Positions 8,655 through 16,625 of a DNA stretch of 38,841 nt are shown in pieces. The notes beneath the pieces are model-generated. The model had not been told where the DNA came from. It did not search any database and saw only the letters and a list, made by a program, of their open reading frames with translations. Position 1 is the stretch's first letter. Every line of letters begins with the position of its first letter. Origin of the DNA: Chryseobacterium gleum (GTDB lineage Bacteria > Bacteroidota > Bacteroidia > Flavobacteriales_D > Crocinitomicaceae); contig CALPSU020000001.1 of NCBI GenBank assembly GCA_943326315.2, positions 1 to 38,841 of the forward strand. Direction: 5' to 3'. The position numbers and the translations under genes were made by a program.

Positions 8655-10094
8655 TTGGAAATATTATTAATACCCTTTTTATTTGCACTTCTTTCCTTGG
8701 TTGTTCCAAGTAATTTTGTGCGACAATTTTCACTATTAGGTGGAATTACTTCTTTAGTATTTACAATCGGTCATTTTTGCACATTCGATATAGCAACTTT
8801 TGTTACGATTTTAGAGCCTAAAAATATCTCAGGATTTGGTTTTACTTGTAAAATGGGATACGATGGAATGAGTTTGTTCATGGTTTTATTGACAAACGTG
8901 ATTACTTTTTTAATTATCCTAAGTAATTATAATAGAGATTTGTCTTCTAACAGAACGTTTACTGCATTAGTATTCTTTATGCAATTAGCTTTGTTGGGTG
9001 TTTTCACATCCTTTGATGGGTTGTTATTTTACATCTTTTGGGAACTTACATTAATTCCAGTATTCTTAATTGCTTTATGGTATGGTGGAAAAGATAGAAA
9101 AACAGCATTAGTAAAATTCTTTATCTACACGTTTGTTGGATCTTTAGCAATGTTGTTATCCTTAATGGCAATAAAAGGACATGCAAAAAGCTTTTCACAT
9201 TCTGATTTAATGGCAGCGGAATTAACTGCAAAATCAGCTTTCTGGATTTTTGGAGGTTTCTTCTTAGCTTTCGCAATTAAAATACCATTGTTTCCATTTC
9301 ATACTTGGCAACCAAACACATATACAACTTCTCCAATGGCTGGAACGATGTTGTTATCTGCATTGATGTTAAAAATGGCTTTGTATGGAATGATTCGTTG
9401 GCTAATTCCATTGGCTCCAGAAGCTTTAACAGAAATGACGTATCCAATTGTGGTTTTAGGTATAATTGGGGTTGTTTATGCTGGTGTTTTAGCAATCAAA
9501 CAAAATGACATCAAACGCTTATTTGCTTTTGCATCAATTAGTCATGTTGGTTTAATTGCAGCAGGTGCAATTTTAATTGGTCATGATAATTGGTCAGCTG
9601 TATTTGTTCAAATGGCAAACCACAGTTTAGTTGCTGTTGGTTTATTCTTATCTGCTGATATTATTGAGCAACGATTAGGAATTAGAACTTTAAGTGATTT
9701 AGGAGGAATAGCAAAACAAGCTCCTAAATTTGCATTTATGTTTGGTGCTTTGGTTTTAGCAGCAATTTCAGTTCCTCTATCCATGGGGTTTATTGGTGAG
9801 TTTATGTTGTTAAAAGGTATCTTTTCTTACAATGTATTAATAGGTGTTATTGCAGGAACTACATTAATTGTTGGCGCTGTTTATACATTAAGAGCATACC
9901 AATTAAGTATGTATGGTGCACCAAAAACAATACCTTTTGCAGATTTAACATGGAATGAATGGTTAGCTTATTTGATTATCATGGTTTTGATAGTTGTTTT
10001 TGGTATTCATGCTCAAACAATCATCGATTTCTTGTCGCCAAGCATCGACAGTTTATTAGAATCAGTTAAAACGATTAATACTTTACATCAATAA
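8655..10094 (+). CDS. nuoM: NADH-quinone oxidoreductase subunit M (ND4-type), TTG start
   Basis: This 479-residue antiporter-like membrane subunit of complex I has about fourteen hydrophobic helices. Key segments are FYIFWELTLIPVFLIALWYGG near residue 125, with the functional glutamate in WELTLIP, and the lysine-bearing FAIKIPLFPFHTWQPNTYT near residue 200. The start is TTG at 8655, because the first membrane helix begins at once (EILLIPFLFALLSLVV) and no ATG lies between the nuoL stop and that helix. Three bases separate it from nuoL and one from nuoN. Confidence 0.95.
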   Translation: MEILLIPFLFALLSLVVPSNFVRQFSLLGGITSLVFTIGHFCTFDIATFVTILEPKNISGFGFTCKMGYDGMSLFMVLLTNVITFLIILSNYNRDLSSNRTFTALVFFMQLALLGVFTSFDGLLFYIFWELTLIPVFLIALWYGGKDRKTALVKFFIYTFVGSLAMLLSLMAIKGHAKSFSHSDLMAAELTAKSAFWIFGGFFLAFAIKIPLFPFHTWQPNTYTTSPMAGTMLLSALMLKMALYGMIRWLIPLAPEALTEMTYPIVVLGIIGVVYAGVLAIKQNDIKRLFAFASISHVGLIAAGAILIGHDNWSAVFVQMANHSLVAVGLFLSADIIEQRLGIRTLSDLGGIAKQAPKFAFMFGALVLAAISVPLSMGFIGEFMLLKGIFSYNVLIGVIAGTTLIVGAVYTLRAYQLSMYGAPKTIPFADLTWNEWLAYLIIMVLIVVFGIHAQTIIDFLSPSIDSLLESVKTINTLHQ

Positions 10095-10095
10095 T

Positions 10096-11457
10096 ATGGA
10101 CGCTCTAATTGTCATTTTCTTAAGTGGTTTACTTTCTCTTTTCGTATCTTTCACGAAAAAACCGATTTTAGTTCTACTTACAGCTTCAGCAGGTTTAATC
10201 ACTGGAGCAATTTTATTGATAAGTCAATGGTACAATCCATATACTTTGTTTGATTACAAAGGATTAGACTTTACGGATTCAGCAATTTCATTTTCTTTGG
10301 TAGCGATACTTTTCGCTTTCTTAGCAATATTAGCAGGATATAAATCTTTCAAAGAACAACCAGAGCACGTAGGTGATTTTACAGGTTTGTTTTTATTCTC
10401 TCTAGTAGGAGTAATGTGTATGGTTTCATTCACGGATATGTTTATGTTTTTCTTAGGTTTAGAAATTATGTCTATTCCAATTTATGTTTTGGCGGGTTCT
10501 GCTAAAAAAGATATAAAATCGAGTGAGGCATCGTTGAAATATTTCTTAACTGGAGCATTCGCAACAGGGATTTTATTATTTGGAATTGCTTGGATTTACG
10601 GAGCTACAGGTTCGTTTGATGTGAATACAATTTCTTCTGTAATCAATATGGAAGATTCTCATTCTTCATTGACTTACGTAGGAATACTTTTAATTCTTAG
10701 TGCTTTCTTGTTTAAAGTAGGTGCTGCCCCATTTCATTTTTGGAGTCCAGACGTTTATAGTGGTAGTCCAAGTATCGTAACTGGTTTCATGGCATCTGTT
10801 GTAAAGTTGGGTGCTTTTGGAGCTTTCTTTAAATTGTTTACAGTTTGTTTTCCTGCTTTACATGAATTTTGGGCACCAGCTATAGTTGTAATGGCAGTTT
10901 TAACAATGTTTGTAGGTAATTTATCTGCTTTAAGTCAAACGACTTTTAAACGATTATTAGCTTATTCAAGTATTACACACGTAGGATATGCATTATTGAC
11001 AATTTTAACGCAGAGTTCAGAAAGTGGATCTAATTTGTTGTTTTACTTATTTTCATACGGTTTCTCAGTAATAGCTTTAATCACTGTTGCAATGATTATC
11101 AACGATAGCGAAGATCGCTTAGAAGCTTTTAAAGGTTTAGCAAAACGAAATCCAGTTTTAGGATTTATTTCAGTATTAGCTTTATTATCATTAGCAGGAG
11201 TTCCTCCATTGGTTGGTTTCTTCGGGAAATACTTAGTTTTCTCTTCGGCAATCTCAGAATATCCAACATTAGTAATTATTGCAATAGTAAATTCAGGAAT
11301 TGGAATTTACTATTACTTAAAAACAGTTATAACAATAGTTTCAAAAGAAGAATTAGAAGTACAAGAAAAGTTATCTGTGACTGGTATTCAATGGTTCGTA
11401 TTAGCAGTTTGTGCTTTAGGATTATTGTTTGGAGGTAGTTTCGCTTCTTGTATTTGA
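10096..11457 (+). CDS. nuoN: NADH-quinone oxidoreductase subunit N (ND2-type)
   Basis: This 453-residue antiporter-like subunit is the last gene of the complex I operon. Typical features are FFLGLEIMSIPIYVLAG near residue 118, with the conserved glutamate; VGAAPFHFWSPDVYSGSPS near residue 211, with lysine in the preceding FLFKVG; and FKRLLAYSSITHVGYALL near residue 290. It begins one base after the nuoM stop and is followed at once by an intrinsic terminator, so the operon ends here. Confidence 0.95.
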   Translation: MDALIVIFLSGLLSLFVSFTKKPILVLLTASAGLITGAILLISQWYNPYTLFDYKGLDFTDSAISFSLVAILFAFLAILAGYKSFKEQPEHVGDFTGLFLFSLVGVMCMVSFTDMFMFFLGLEIMSIPIYVLAGSAKKDIKSSEASLKYFLTGAFATGILLFGIAWIYGATGSFDVNTISSVINMEDSHSSLTYVGILLILSAFLFKVGAAPFHFWSPDVYSGSPSIVTGFMASVVKLGAFGAFFKLFTVCFPALHEFWAPAIVVMAVLTMFVGNLSALSQTTFKRLLAYSSITHVGYALLTILTQSSESGSNLLFYLFSYGFSVIALITVAMIINDSEDRLEAFKGLAKRNPVLGFISVLALLSLAGVPPLVGFFGKYLVFSSAISEYPTLVIIAIVNSGIGIYYYLKTVITIVSKEELEVQEKLSVTGIQWFVLAVCALGLLFGGSFASCI

Positions 11458-11482
11458 TGTAAATCTTAAACATAAAATGCTT

Positions 11483-11528
11483 AAAAGCAGTATAGAGTGG
11501 TGACATTTTATACTGCTTTTTTGTTTTT
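11483..11528 (+). terminator. Intrinsic terminator of the nuo operon
   Basis: A perfect 12-base stem pairs 11483-11494 (AAAAGCAGTATA) with 11509-11520 (TATACTGCTTTT) around a 14-base loop. The right arm runs into TTTTTTGTTTTT. It begins 25 bases after the nuoN stop. Confidence 0.85.
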
Positions 11529-11530
11529 AA

Positions 11531-11589
11531 CTGAAGCAATTAACGTTAATTACTTCAGTATACTCAAGTAATTAACATTAATTGCTTGA
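11531..11589. repeat. Twin related near-palindromes, centres 32 bp apart
   Basis: Two AT-rich dyads follow one another. The first is 11531-11558, arms CTGAAG-x-AATTAA, with one mismatched pair in 28 bases. The second is 11564-11589, arms TCAAG-x-AATTAA, in 26 bases. Each contains an AATTAAC/GTTAATT-type core, and the second is nearly the reverse complement of the first, so the block can fold as two hairpins or one long one. Their centres (11544.5 and 11576.5) are 32 bases apart, about three helical turns. The block lies after the nuo terminator and about 40 bases before the next start codon. It could be a pair of operator sites or a small mobile palindrome. Confidence 0.7.
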
Positions 11590-11612
11590 ATTGATTATTT
11601 ATACTAACTTGG
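11581..11612 (+). promoter_or_regulatory. Possible promoter for the GldN-like gene
   Basis: TAACTTGG at 11605-11612 differs from the Bacteroidota -7 box TAnnTTTG at one base. ATTG at 11581-11584 stands 20 bases upstream, where the -33 TTTG is expected. The -33 element lies inside the right arm of the second palindrome, so a protein bound there would block or affect this promoter. The match is modest. Confidence 0.35.
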
Positions 11613-11628
11613 ATTAAAATTTATTAAA

Positions 11629-12348
11629 ATGAAACCTAACAAAATCTTATCTCTAATACTGACAATCTTTATATTCCATCTTTCTGCTCAAAAGAATACT
11701 GTAAACTCCTATGAAGAGAAATGGGTTGCTCTAAAACCAAGTAAAAATAACAAGGCTTTTTTTCCTTTATACAATAAGAAAAATCCAGAATTAGATTTGC
11801 TTCGAGTAATCAGTGATTTAACTTTAAAAGCTGAGTCAATTACCATTTATACGGAAGAATCTTTTATGTCAGATGAAAAATTTTGTTCGAAGCCTGAAAT
11901 GAAAGAAATTGAAGTAGATACAAATGAATTGAAAAAATCTAATGATTATTTAGAAATTCATTTCCCAAATATTATACCATTAGCAAATATATATGGATTA
12001 GATAGTACTGCTTTTATCGATGGAGCTGAATTAATTGTTTTCCCAAGAAGTGCTAAATTACAGATTCGTTTATCTGAAATCACTGAAATTAGAATTCACG
12101 AAGCACGGTTTTATGATAGCATTACAAAATCATACGATTTGAGAGCTGATGGAATTTGTTTTTACATTGAATCAGAACTAAATGGAGAAAGAGAGATTTT
12201 CTGGATTCGTTTAAATGATTTATATTTATATCTTCTCAATCCTATAAGATACCCTTGGTACAATGCGATAGTAAACAAAAAATACGAAGGAAATACATAC
12301 AAGTATCGTCTTGTTGGTAATAAAGAAATTAAGGAGATTAAAAAATAA
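11629..12348 (+). CDS. Secreted protein with a GldN/PorN-like C-terminal region
   Basis: This 239-residue protein has a Sec signal peptide (residues 1 to about 20, hydrophobic LSLILTIFIF, cleavage likely after LSA). I do not recognise the N-terminal half. Residues from about 150 on (ITEIRIHEARFYDSITK, then a GICFYIESE strand and REIFWIRLNDLYLYLLNP) resemble the part of GldN/PorN, the periplasmic T9SS core component, where a conserved acidic/aromatic strand is followed by a G-I-x-P strand and LFWIYxPExRxVL. GldN is about 300 residues and normally encoded after gldK-L-M; none of those is here. The gene stands alone between the nuo operon and a convergent peptidase gene 7 bases away. The resemblance is judged by eye and could be wrong; otherwise it is a hypothetical exported protein. 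Confidence 0.55.
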   Translation: MKPNKILSLILTIFIFHLSAQKNTVNSYEEKWVALKPSKNNKAFFPLYNKKNPELDLLRVISDLTLKAESITIYTEESFMSDEKFCSKPEMKEIEVDTNELKKSNDYLEIHFPNIIPLANIYGLDSTAFIDGAELIVFPRSAKLQIRLSEITEIRIHEARFYDSITKSYDLRADGICFYIESELNGEREIFWIRLNDLYLYLLNPIRYPWYNAIVNKKYEGNTYKYRLVGNKEIKEIKK

Positions 12349-12355
12349 TCAAAAA

Positions 12356-14434
12356 CTAATCTTTCAATTTCATCAACAAATATGAATATTGCAATGCTGC
12401 TAACTTTGCGCGTTGGTCATTTGTTGAAGCACCAGCATGGCCACCTTCTAAATTCTCATAATAATAAACAGGATAACCCATTTCTTCCATTCTAGCAACC
12501 ATTTTTCTTGCATGTGCAGGATGTACACGGTCGTCACGAGTTGAAGTAGTGAAAAATACTTCTGGATATTTAACTCCTTTTTTCAGGTTTTGGTATGGTG
12601 AGAATTTTTGAATGAAAGTCCATTCTTCAGGAATGTCAGGATTGCCATATTCGCCCATCCAGCTAGCACCAGCTAAAAGTTTATTAAAACGTTTCATATC
12701 TAAAAGTGGAACTGCACAAATTACAGCATTGAAAAGATCTGGACGTTGCGTAAATGCAACACCAACAAGTAAACCTCCATTGCTTCCTCCCATGATACCG
12801 AGATGTTTTGGTGAGGTTATTTTTTTAGAAATCAATTCTTCTGCGATGGCATAAAAATCGTTGTATACGTTTTGTCTTTTATCTTTTAACCCAGCTTGAT
12901 GCCATTTCGGTCCGAATTCTCCACCTCCGCGAATATTAGAAAGAACATAAACACCACCATTTTCTAGCCAAGCATTTCCTAAAGTGCCAGAATAACTTGG
13001 AGCTAAAGAAATTTCAAATCCACCATAACCATATAATAGGGTAGGGTTCAGACCATTGTATAGGACTGATTTTAAAGAAACTACAAAATATGGAATCATT
13101 GTACCATCTTTTGATTTGGCTTTGAATTGTTCTACTTTGTATTTAGTGCCATCGAAATATGCCGAAAGCGATTTGATTATTTTAAAAGTATTAGTATTCG
13201 CATCTGCAAAATATAATGAGGAAGGAGTTAAAAAGTTTTGGAAATAAAAAAAGTATTCATCCGATAATTCATCTGTTGAGCCTACATTTATTGTTCCAAA
13301 ATCAGGGGCATTAACTCTTGATTTTACCCATTTTTGGCTTTCTAACGTGTAAATGTAAAGCTCATTTTTAACATTCGTTAAAACATTGATTAATAGTTTA
13401 TTTTTTGTAGTTGTAATGTCTGAAATACTAGAGAATTCATCTGGTTCGTATACTAATTTAACATCTGTTATTCCTTTAATTAAGGATGTGAAATTTGCAC
13501 TTACAATTGAACCTTGTTTGAAAATTGTTGATCCTATTTTCCAGTCTGATTTTAAGGTGATAATTAATTGATCATTTAAGATTGTTGAAAAATCAGCATC
13601 TTCAGGTATTTTTAATTTAGTCAATTGATTATTAATCCAAATGAAATATTTATTAGTGTAAAATGTAGTTCCTTGCGAGACAATGAAATAACTTTTATCC
13701 CCGTCATACAATTTGTATCCACTAGTGCTTACATCTGAAATAACACCTTCATGAATTAATTGCGCGTCTTTTAACAATGTTCCTCTCTTCCATAATTTTA
13801 CTTGTCTTGGGTAGCCAGAGCTTGTTAGAGTTCCTTCTCCAAAATCAGAAGAAACGATTAATGTGTTTTCATCGTAGAAACTTGCTCCTCCTTTTGATTC
13901 ATCAATATAAAAACCATTTTCAATAAAGCTTTTGGTCTTCATATCAAATTCTCTTGTTACAACTGCATCACCACCACCTTTAGACAGACTTATTAGATAG
14001 CGATCATATTTTGGATATAATCCTGTTGAACCTTTGAAAACCCATTTAACACCATCCTTCTTATACATCTCATCAAGATCTAAAAGGATTTCCCAACTTG
14101 GATTTTCCGTTAAGTAAGATTCTTTCAATGTTCTTCTCCATATTCCTCTTTCGTGTATTTTATCTTGCCAAAAGTTGTACACATGAGTTCCTTCAATCGA
14201 TGGGTTAGCAATACGATCTGTTGAATTATAAATATCTAAACTTTTATCATAAATAGTTTGATAGTTTTTTTCACGACTTAATTTCTCTATTGAACTTGTA
14301 TTATATTTCGTTACAAATTCAAGAGCTTTTGTTCCATCGACATCCTCAAGCCAAATATATGGGTCTACTTCTTGCGAAAATAATCTTGGAACACTTGTCA
14401 TAATTGCTATTGATAGGAAAATGTATTTTTTCAT
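12356..14434 (-). CDS. Prolyl oligopeptidase family serine peptidase (S9), exported
   Basis: This 692-residue peptidase has a signal peptide (residues 1 to about 20, ending RLFSQ), an N-terminal short region YIWLEDVDG typical of S9A enzymes, a beta-propeller over roughly residues 75-430 and a C-terminal alpha/beta-hydrolase domain. The triad is visible: Ser551 in GGSNGG, Asp634/Asp635 in TRDDRVHP and His666 in EGGHAGAS. Members cut short peptides after proline. The size matches the family. Its stop lies 7 bases from the convergent gene at 12348, and a consensus -7 box is directly before the start. A periplasmic role in peptide use is an inference. Confidence 0.9.
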   Translation of the reverse strand: MKKYIFLSIAIMTSVPRLFSQEVDPYIWLEDVDGTKALEFVTKYNTSSIEKLSREKNYQTIYDKSLDIYNSTDRIANPSIEGTHVYNFWQDKIHERGIWRRTLKESYLTENPSWEILLDLDEMYKKDGVKWVFKGSTGLYPKYDRYLISLSKGGGDAVVTREFDMKTKSFIENGFYIDESKGGASFYDENTLIVSSDFGEGTLTSSGYPRQVKLWKRGTLLKDAQLIHEGVISDVSTSGYKLYDGDKSYFIVSQGTTFYTNKYFIWINNQLTKLKIPEDADFSTILNDQLIITLKSDWKIGSTIFKQGSIVSANFTSLIKGITDVKLVYEPDEFSSISDITTTKNKLLINVLTNVKNELYIYTLESQKWVKSRVNAPDFGTINVGSTDELSDEYFFYFQNFLTPSSLYFADANTNTFKIIKSLSAYFDGTKYKVEQFKAKSKDGTMIPYFVVSLKSVLYNGLNPTLLYGYGGFEISLAPSYSGTLGNAWLENGGVYVLSNIRGGGEFGPKWHQAGLKDKRQNVYNDFYAIAEELISKKITSPKHLGIMGGSNGGLLVGVAFTQRPDLFNAVICAVPLLDMKRFNKLLAGASWMGEYGNPDIPEEWTFIQKFSPYQNLKKGVKYPEVFFTTSTRDDRVHPAHARKMVARMEEMGYPVYYYENLEGGHAGASTNDQRAKLAALQYSYLLMKLKD

Positions 14435-14441
14435 ATAAAAA

Positions 14442-14449
14442 CAAATTTA
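14442..14449 (-). promoter_or_regulatory. -7 box TAAATTTG of the S9 peptidase gene
   Basis: On the minus strand TAAATTTG matches TAnnTTTG exactly and ends 7 bases before the ATG at 14434, leaving a leader of only a few bases if transcription starts about 4 bases after the box. No clear -33 TTTG was found. Confidence 0.5.
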
Positions 14450-14520
14450 GTTTTTTAATTGAAATTTAAGCTTCTATTGAATGCGTGATTTTTTTAATCT
14501 TTAAAACAAAATAAGTAATT

Positions 14521-15543
14521 TTAGTTACTTACCGCATTTTTCACTAATGGGATAACTTTTGTCCCAATTAATTCAATGGATTTACAAAGTTGTGCATGGG
14601 TTAAGCCAGCATCCATTTGAAATGTAAACCTATCTATTCCACCGAGAGCTTTACTATGTCTGAGAATTTTTTCAGCAACCTCTTCCGGATTTCCAACAAC
14701 TAATGCACCTAAATAACCATTTTGAGCATCAAATCGATCTTTTGTAACAGGGGGGAAGCCACGCTCTTTTCCTATTCTTGTAAACATTTCTTTATAACCA
14801 GGGTAGTATTCTGCAATTGCTTCAGACGAAGTATTGGCTACAAATCCAAGTGAATGAAGACCTACTTTTAATTCATCTGGAGAAAAACCAGCCTTTTCAC
14901 CTGCTTGTCTATATAAATCGATAAGTGGTTTGAAACGATGCGTTTCTCCTCCAATAACTGCAACCATAAGCGGTAGTCCCAGTTTTCCGGCACGAGTAAA
15001 AGATGCAGGTGTTCCACCAACACCAAGCCAAATGGGAAGTTTGCTTTGTAATGGACGAGGGTATATCGGTTGATTAGAAAGTGAAGGGCGAAATTTTCCT
15101 GACCAATTCACAAATTCATTGTCACGAATGTTTAATAAAAGATCTAATTTTTCTGAAAAAAGTTCGTCGTAATCGTGTAAGTTTAATCCAAATAGTGGGA
15201 ACGATTCAGTAAAAGAACCACGTCCTACAACTATCTCAGCTCTGCCTTTTGAAATCAAATCTAAAGTTGAAAAATTTTGAAAAACACGAACAGGATCTGC
15301 TGAACTTAGAACTGAAACAGCACTTGTTAAAATGATTTTTTCTGTTCGAGATGCTGCTGCTGCAAGTATAATTGCTGGAGCTGAATCTAAAAATTCTTTT
15401 CTATAATGTTCACCTATTCCAAAAACATCTAAACCAACTTGATCCGCTAATTCAATTCTATCGATTAATTCGCCTAATGCTTGTGAATTGCTTATCCCTA
15501 AATTAGTTGGAGCTGCTGCAAAACTATCTATTCCAATTTCCAT
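14521..15543 (-). CDS. LLM class flavin-dependent oxidoreductase (luciferase-like)
   Basis: This 340-residue TIM-barrel protein belongs to the bacterial luciferase-like monooxygenase family, which uses reduced flavin. The N-terminal strand MEIGIDSFA, the ADQVGLDVFGIGEHYRKEF segment, the ILTSAVSVLSSADPVRVFQ stretch and AEIVVGRGSFTES are typical of members annotated as LLM oxidoreductases with FMN or F420-like binding; the GEH motif is the usual active-site region. The substrate cannot be told from sequence. It stands alone between the S9 peptidase and a long non-coding stretch, with a short palindrome upstream that may be an operator. Length and motif order are normal. Confidence 0.85.
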   Translation of the reverse strand: MEIGIDSFAAAPTNLGISNSQALGELIDRIELADQVGLDVFGIGEHYRKEFLDSAPAIILAAAASRTEKIILTSAVSVLSSADPVRVFQNFSTLDLISKGRAEIVVGRGSFTESFPLFGLNLHDYDELFSEKLDLLLNIRDNEFVNWSGKFRPSLSNQPIYPRPLQSKLPIWLGVGGTPASFTRAGKLGLPLMVAVIGGETHRFKPLIDLYRQAGEKAGFSPDELKVGLHSLGFVANTSSEAIAEYYPGYKEMFTRIGKERGFPPVTKDRFDAQNGYLGALVVGNPEEVAEKILRHSKALGGIDRFTFQMDAGLTHAQLCKSIELIGTKVIPLVKNAVSN

Positions 15544-15564
15544 GTTTTATTTAAAAGTTTATTT

Positions 15565-15579
15565 CCAAAATAATTTTGG
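15565..15579. promoter_or_regulatory. Palindrome upstream of the LLM oxidoreductase gene
   Basis: CCAAAATAATTTTGG has perfect 7-base arms around one central base and lies 22-36 bases before the start codon of the minus-strand gene. It also contains a near-match to a -7 box (TTATTTTG on the minus strand), so a dimeric regulator bound here would cover the promoter. This is inferred from symmetry and position only. Confidence 0.35.
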
Positions 15580-15737
15580 TATTCTAAGATTTTTTCTTGT
15601 TTTACTAATTCCTATGAAATATCAAGTATTCATAATTCAACGATTTACTTAGTTAAATCTTTATTAATAATACAAAGCTGTAAATTAAAATAAGCAATCC
15701 ATTAATCTATATTAAGATTAAATGAAAATGATTTTAT

Positions 15738-15880
15738 TTATTTTGCACTCTTTTTATTATCGATTGAAAAACTCCTTAACAATCCAGATTCAACTTTATA
15801 TATTTTAGCATTTAAATCTCCTTTAAGCTGAATGATTGTACTTTTTTTAATTCAATTTTTTTCATTAGATTACTTTGAAA
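15738..15880 (-). pseudogene. Remnant of a Crp/Fnr-type cyclic-nucleotide-binding regulator
   Basis: The minus strand of this gene-free stretch (15544-16063) still reads as a piece of a Crp/Fnr sensor domain in two frames. MKKIELKKVQSFSLKE starts at 15865, and one frame over come GDLNAKIYKVESGLLRSFSI and DNKKSAK, stopping at 15738. The G-D-x4-IY-x-V-x-SG-x2-R pattern is the classical cNMP-binding core (compare REGD...IYFV.SGLLR). A frameshift near 15817 joins the halves, and stops follow. No DNA-binding helix-turn-helix remains. The identification is by eye from a short segment; an unrelated chance match is possible but unlikely given the pattern. Confidence 0.5.
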
Positions 15881-16006
15881 ATTTTGACCTACTAAAGCAA
15901 ACTTTATTCTAAGTCTAATAATTAAAGAAATTAAAATAAATGTGGAGTATTGAATTAATTTTAGAATTGTACAAGATTTTATCTTGGGAGGAGGTTGAAA
16001 GAATTC

Positions 16007-16052
16007 AAAAAAAACATTACTGATTAATACTGAAATCAATATTAATCAGTAA
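16007..16052 (-). terminator. Intrinsic terminator of the CDGSH gene
   Basis: A perfect 13-base stem pairs 16040-16052 with 16017-16029 (TTACTGATTAATA and its complement) around a 10-base loop. On the minus strand it is followed two bases later by eight T (A-run at 16007-16014). It begins 11 bases past the stop of the minus-strand gene at 16064. Confidence 0.85.
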
Positions 16053-16063
16053 TATAAAATTAG

Positions 16064-16303
16064 TTAAAGTTTATTGTGTGATCCATCGCAAAAACCAGGG
16101 TTAGCTGTGTGTTTGCAGTTGCATAAATAAGCTGTTTTAGTTTCTTCTGCTTCAAAAACTTTAGGAACAAATTCAGATCCCTTATGTGAACCATCGCAAA
16201 ATGGTTGATTGGCAGATTTTCCACATGAACACCAAGCATACGTTTTACCTGCTTCTAATTCAACAGCTATCGGTGTTTTTCCTGCAATAATTGGTTTTTC
16301 CAT
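16064..16303 (-). CDS. Double-CDGSH iron-sulfur domain protein
   Basis: This 79-residue protein is built of two consecutive CDGSH [2Fe-2S] motifs with the 3-Cys, 1-His ligand set: C-x-C-x7-PFCDGSH in the first (WCSCGKSANQPFCDGSH) and the matching LCNCKHTANPGFCDGSH in the second. It resembles the small tandem-CDGSH class related to MitoNEET-type and Miner2-type proteins, whose labile clusters serve in redox or cluster transfer. I start it at the ATG at 16303 (MEKPII), not the in-frame ATG at 16342, because the longer form would include the -7 promoter box and has an unconserved, basic extension. It is a single-gene unit with its own promoter and terminator. Confidence 0.88.
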   Translation of the reverse strand: MEKPIIAGKTPIAVELEAGKTYAWCSCGKSANQPFCDGSHKGSEFVPKVFEAEETKTAYLCNCKHTANPGFCDGSHNKL

Positions 16304-16330
16304 CTTTTTATATTTTAACTTTTTAAAATC

Positions 16331-16338
16331 CAAATGTA
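16331..16338 (-). promoter_or_regulatory. -7 box TACATTTG of the CDGSH gene
   Basis: An exact TAnnTTTG match on the minus strand ends 27 bases before the ATG at 16303, giving a leader of about 24 bases. It overlaps the upstream in-frame ATG region and so supports the shorter protein. Confidence 0.55.
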
Positions 16339-16455
16339 CCATATAAAAAAAGGTTTTGCGTTAATATATAAAGAAATGAAGTAATTATTTTTCTTTGATG
16401 AGCGCAATCATATTTTGAAATTATTAGGATCAATATTTTTGAAAAAAAATTATAA

Positions 16456-16599
16456 ATGAAAAGTATTCAGATTCTAAAATTTACAAGTGAATATTCAGAT
16501 TCAAGGCTGAAAACTTTTTTAATAGGCGATTTATTGATTAAGGCATTTAAGACTTCAGGACAAGATTTTGTAAATGATTTGAAAAAAAGCACCTCTTAA
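16456..16599 (+). CDS. Possible 47-residue small protein
   Basis: This open frame begins MKSIQILKFTSEYSDSRLKT and ends DLKKSTS. It has no signal peptide, membrane helix or motif that I recognise. It sits between the CDGSH promoter and the bamD promoter and is the only sizeable frame in the 274-base gap. An 11-base direct repeat (TATTCAGATTC) occurs within it at 16464 and 16492. No promoter box or ribosome-binding site supports it, so it may be chance or a gene fragment. Confidence 0.25.
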   Translation: MKSIQILKFTSEYSDSRLKTFLIGDLLIKAFKTSGQDFVNDLKKSTS

Positions 16600-16611
16600 C
16601 ACGATTTTATT

Positions 16612-16619
16612 TACCTTTG
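16612..16619 (+). promoter_or_regulatory. -7 box TACCTTTG of the bamD operon
   Basis: An exact TAnnTTTG match ends 6 bases before the bamD ATG at 16626. If transcription starts about 4 bases after the box, the mRNA leader is only 2-3 bases. It also rules out the in-frame TTG at 16617 as start. A -33 TTTG at the usual spacing is not evident. Confidence 0.6.
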
Positions 16620-16625
16620 ACCCTA

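Noticed and set aside
14500..14530. Hairpin AAGTAA/TTACTT at the end of the LLM gene as a terminator
   Set aside because: Only six A/T-rich pairs, overlapping the stop codon, with a broken T-run; too weak to call.
15812..16039. A 75-codon minus-strand open frame in the gap before the CDGSH gene
   Set aside because: Its first codons run through the CDGSH terminator hairpin and it ends at the frameshift of the Crp/Fnr remnant. Only the last third resembles a protein, and that part continues in another frame.
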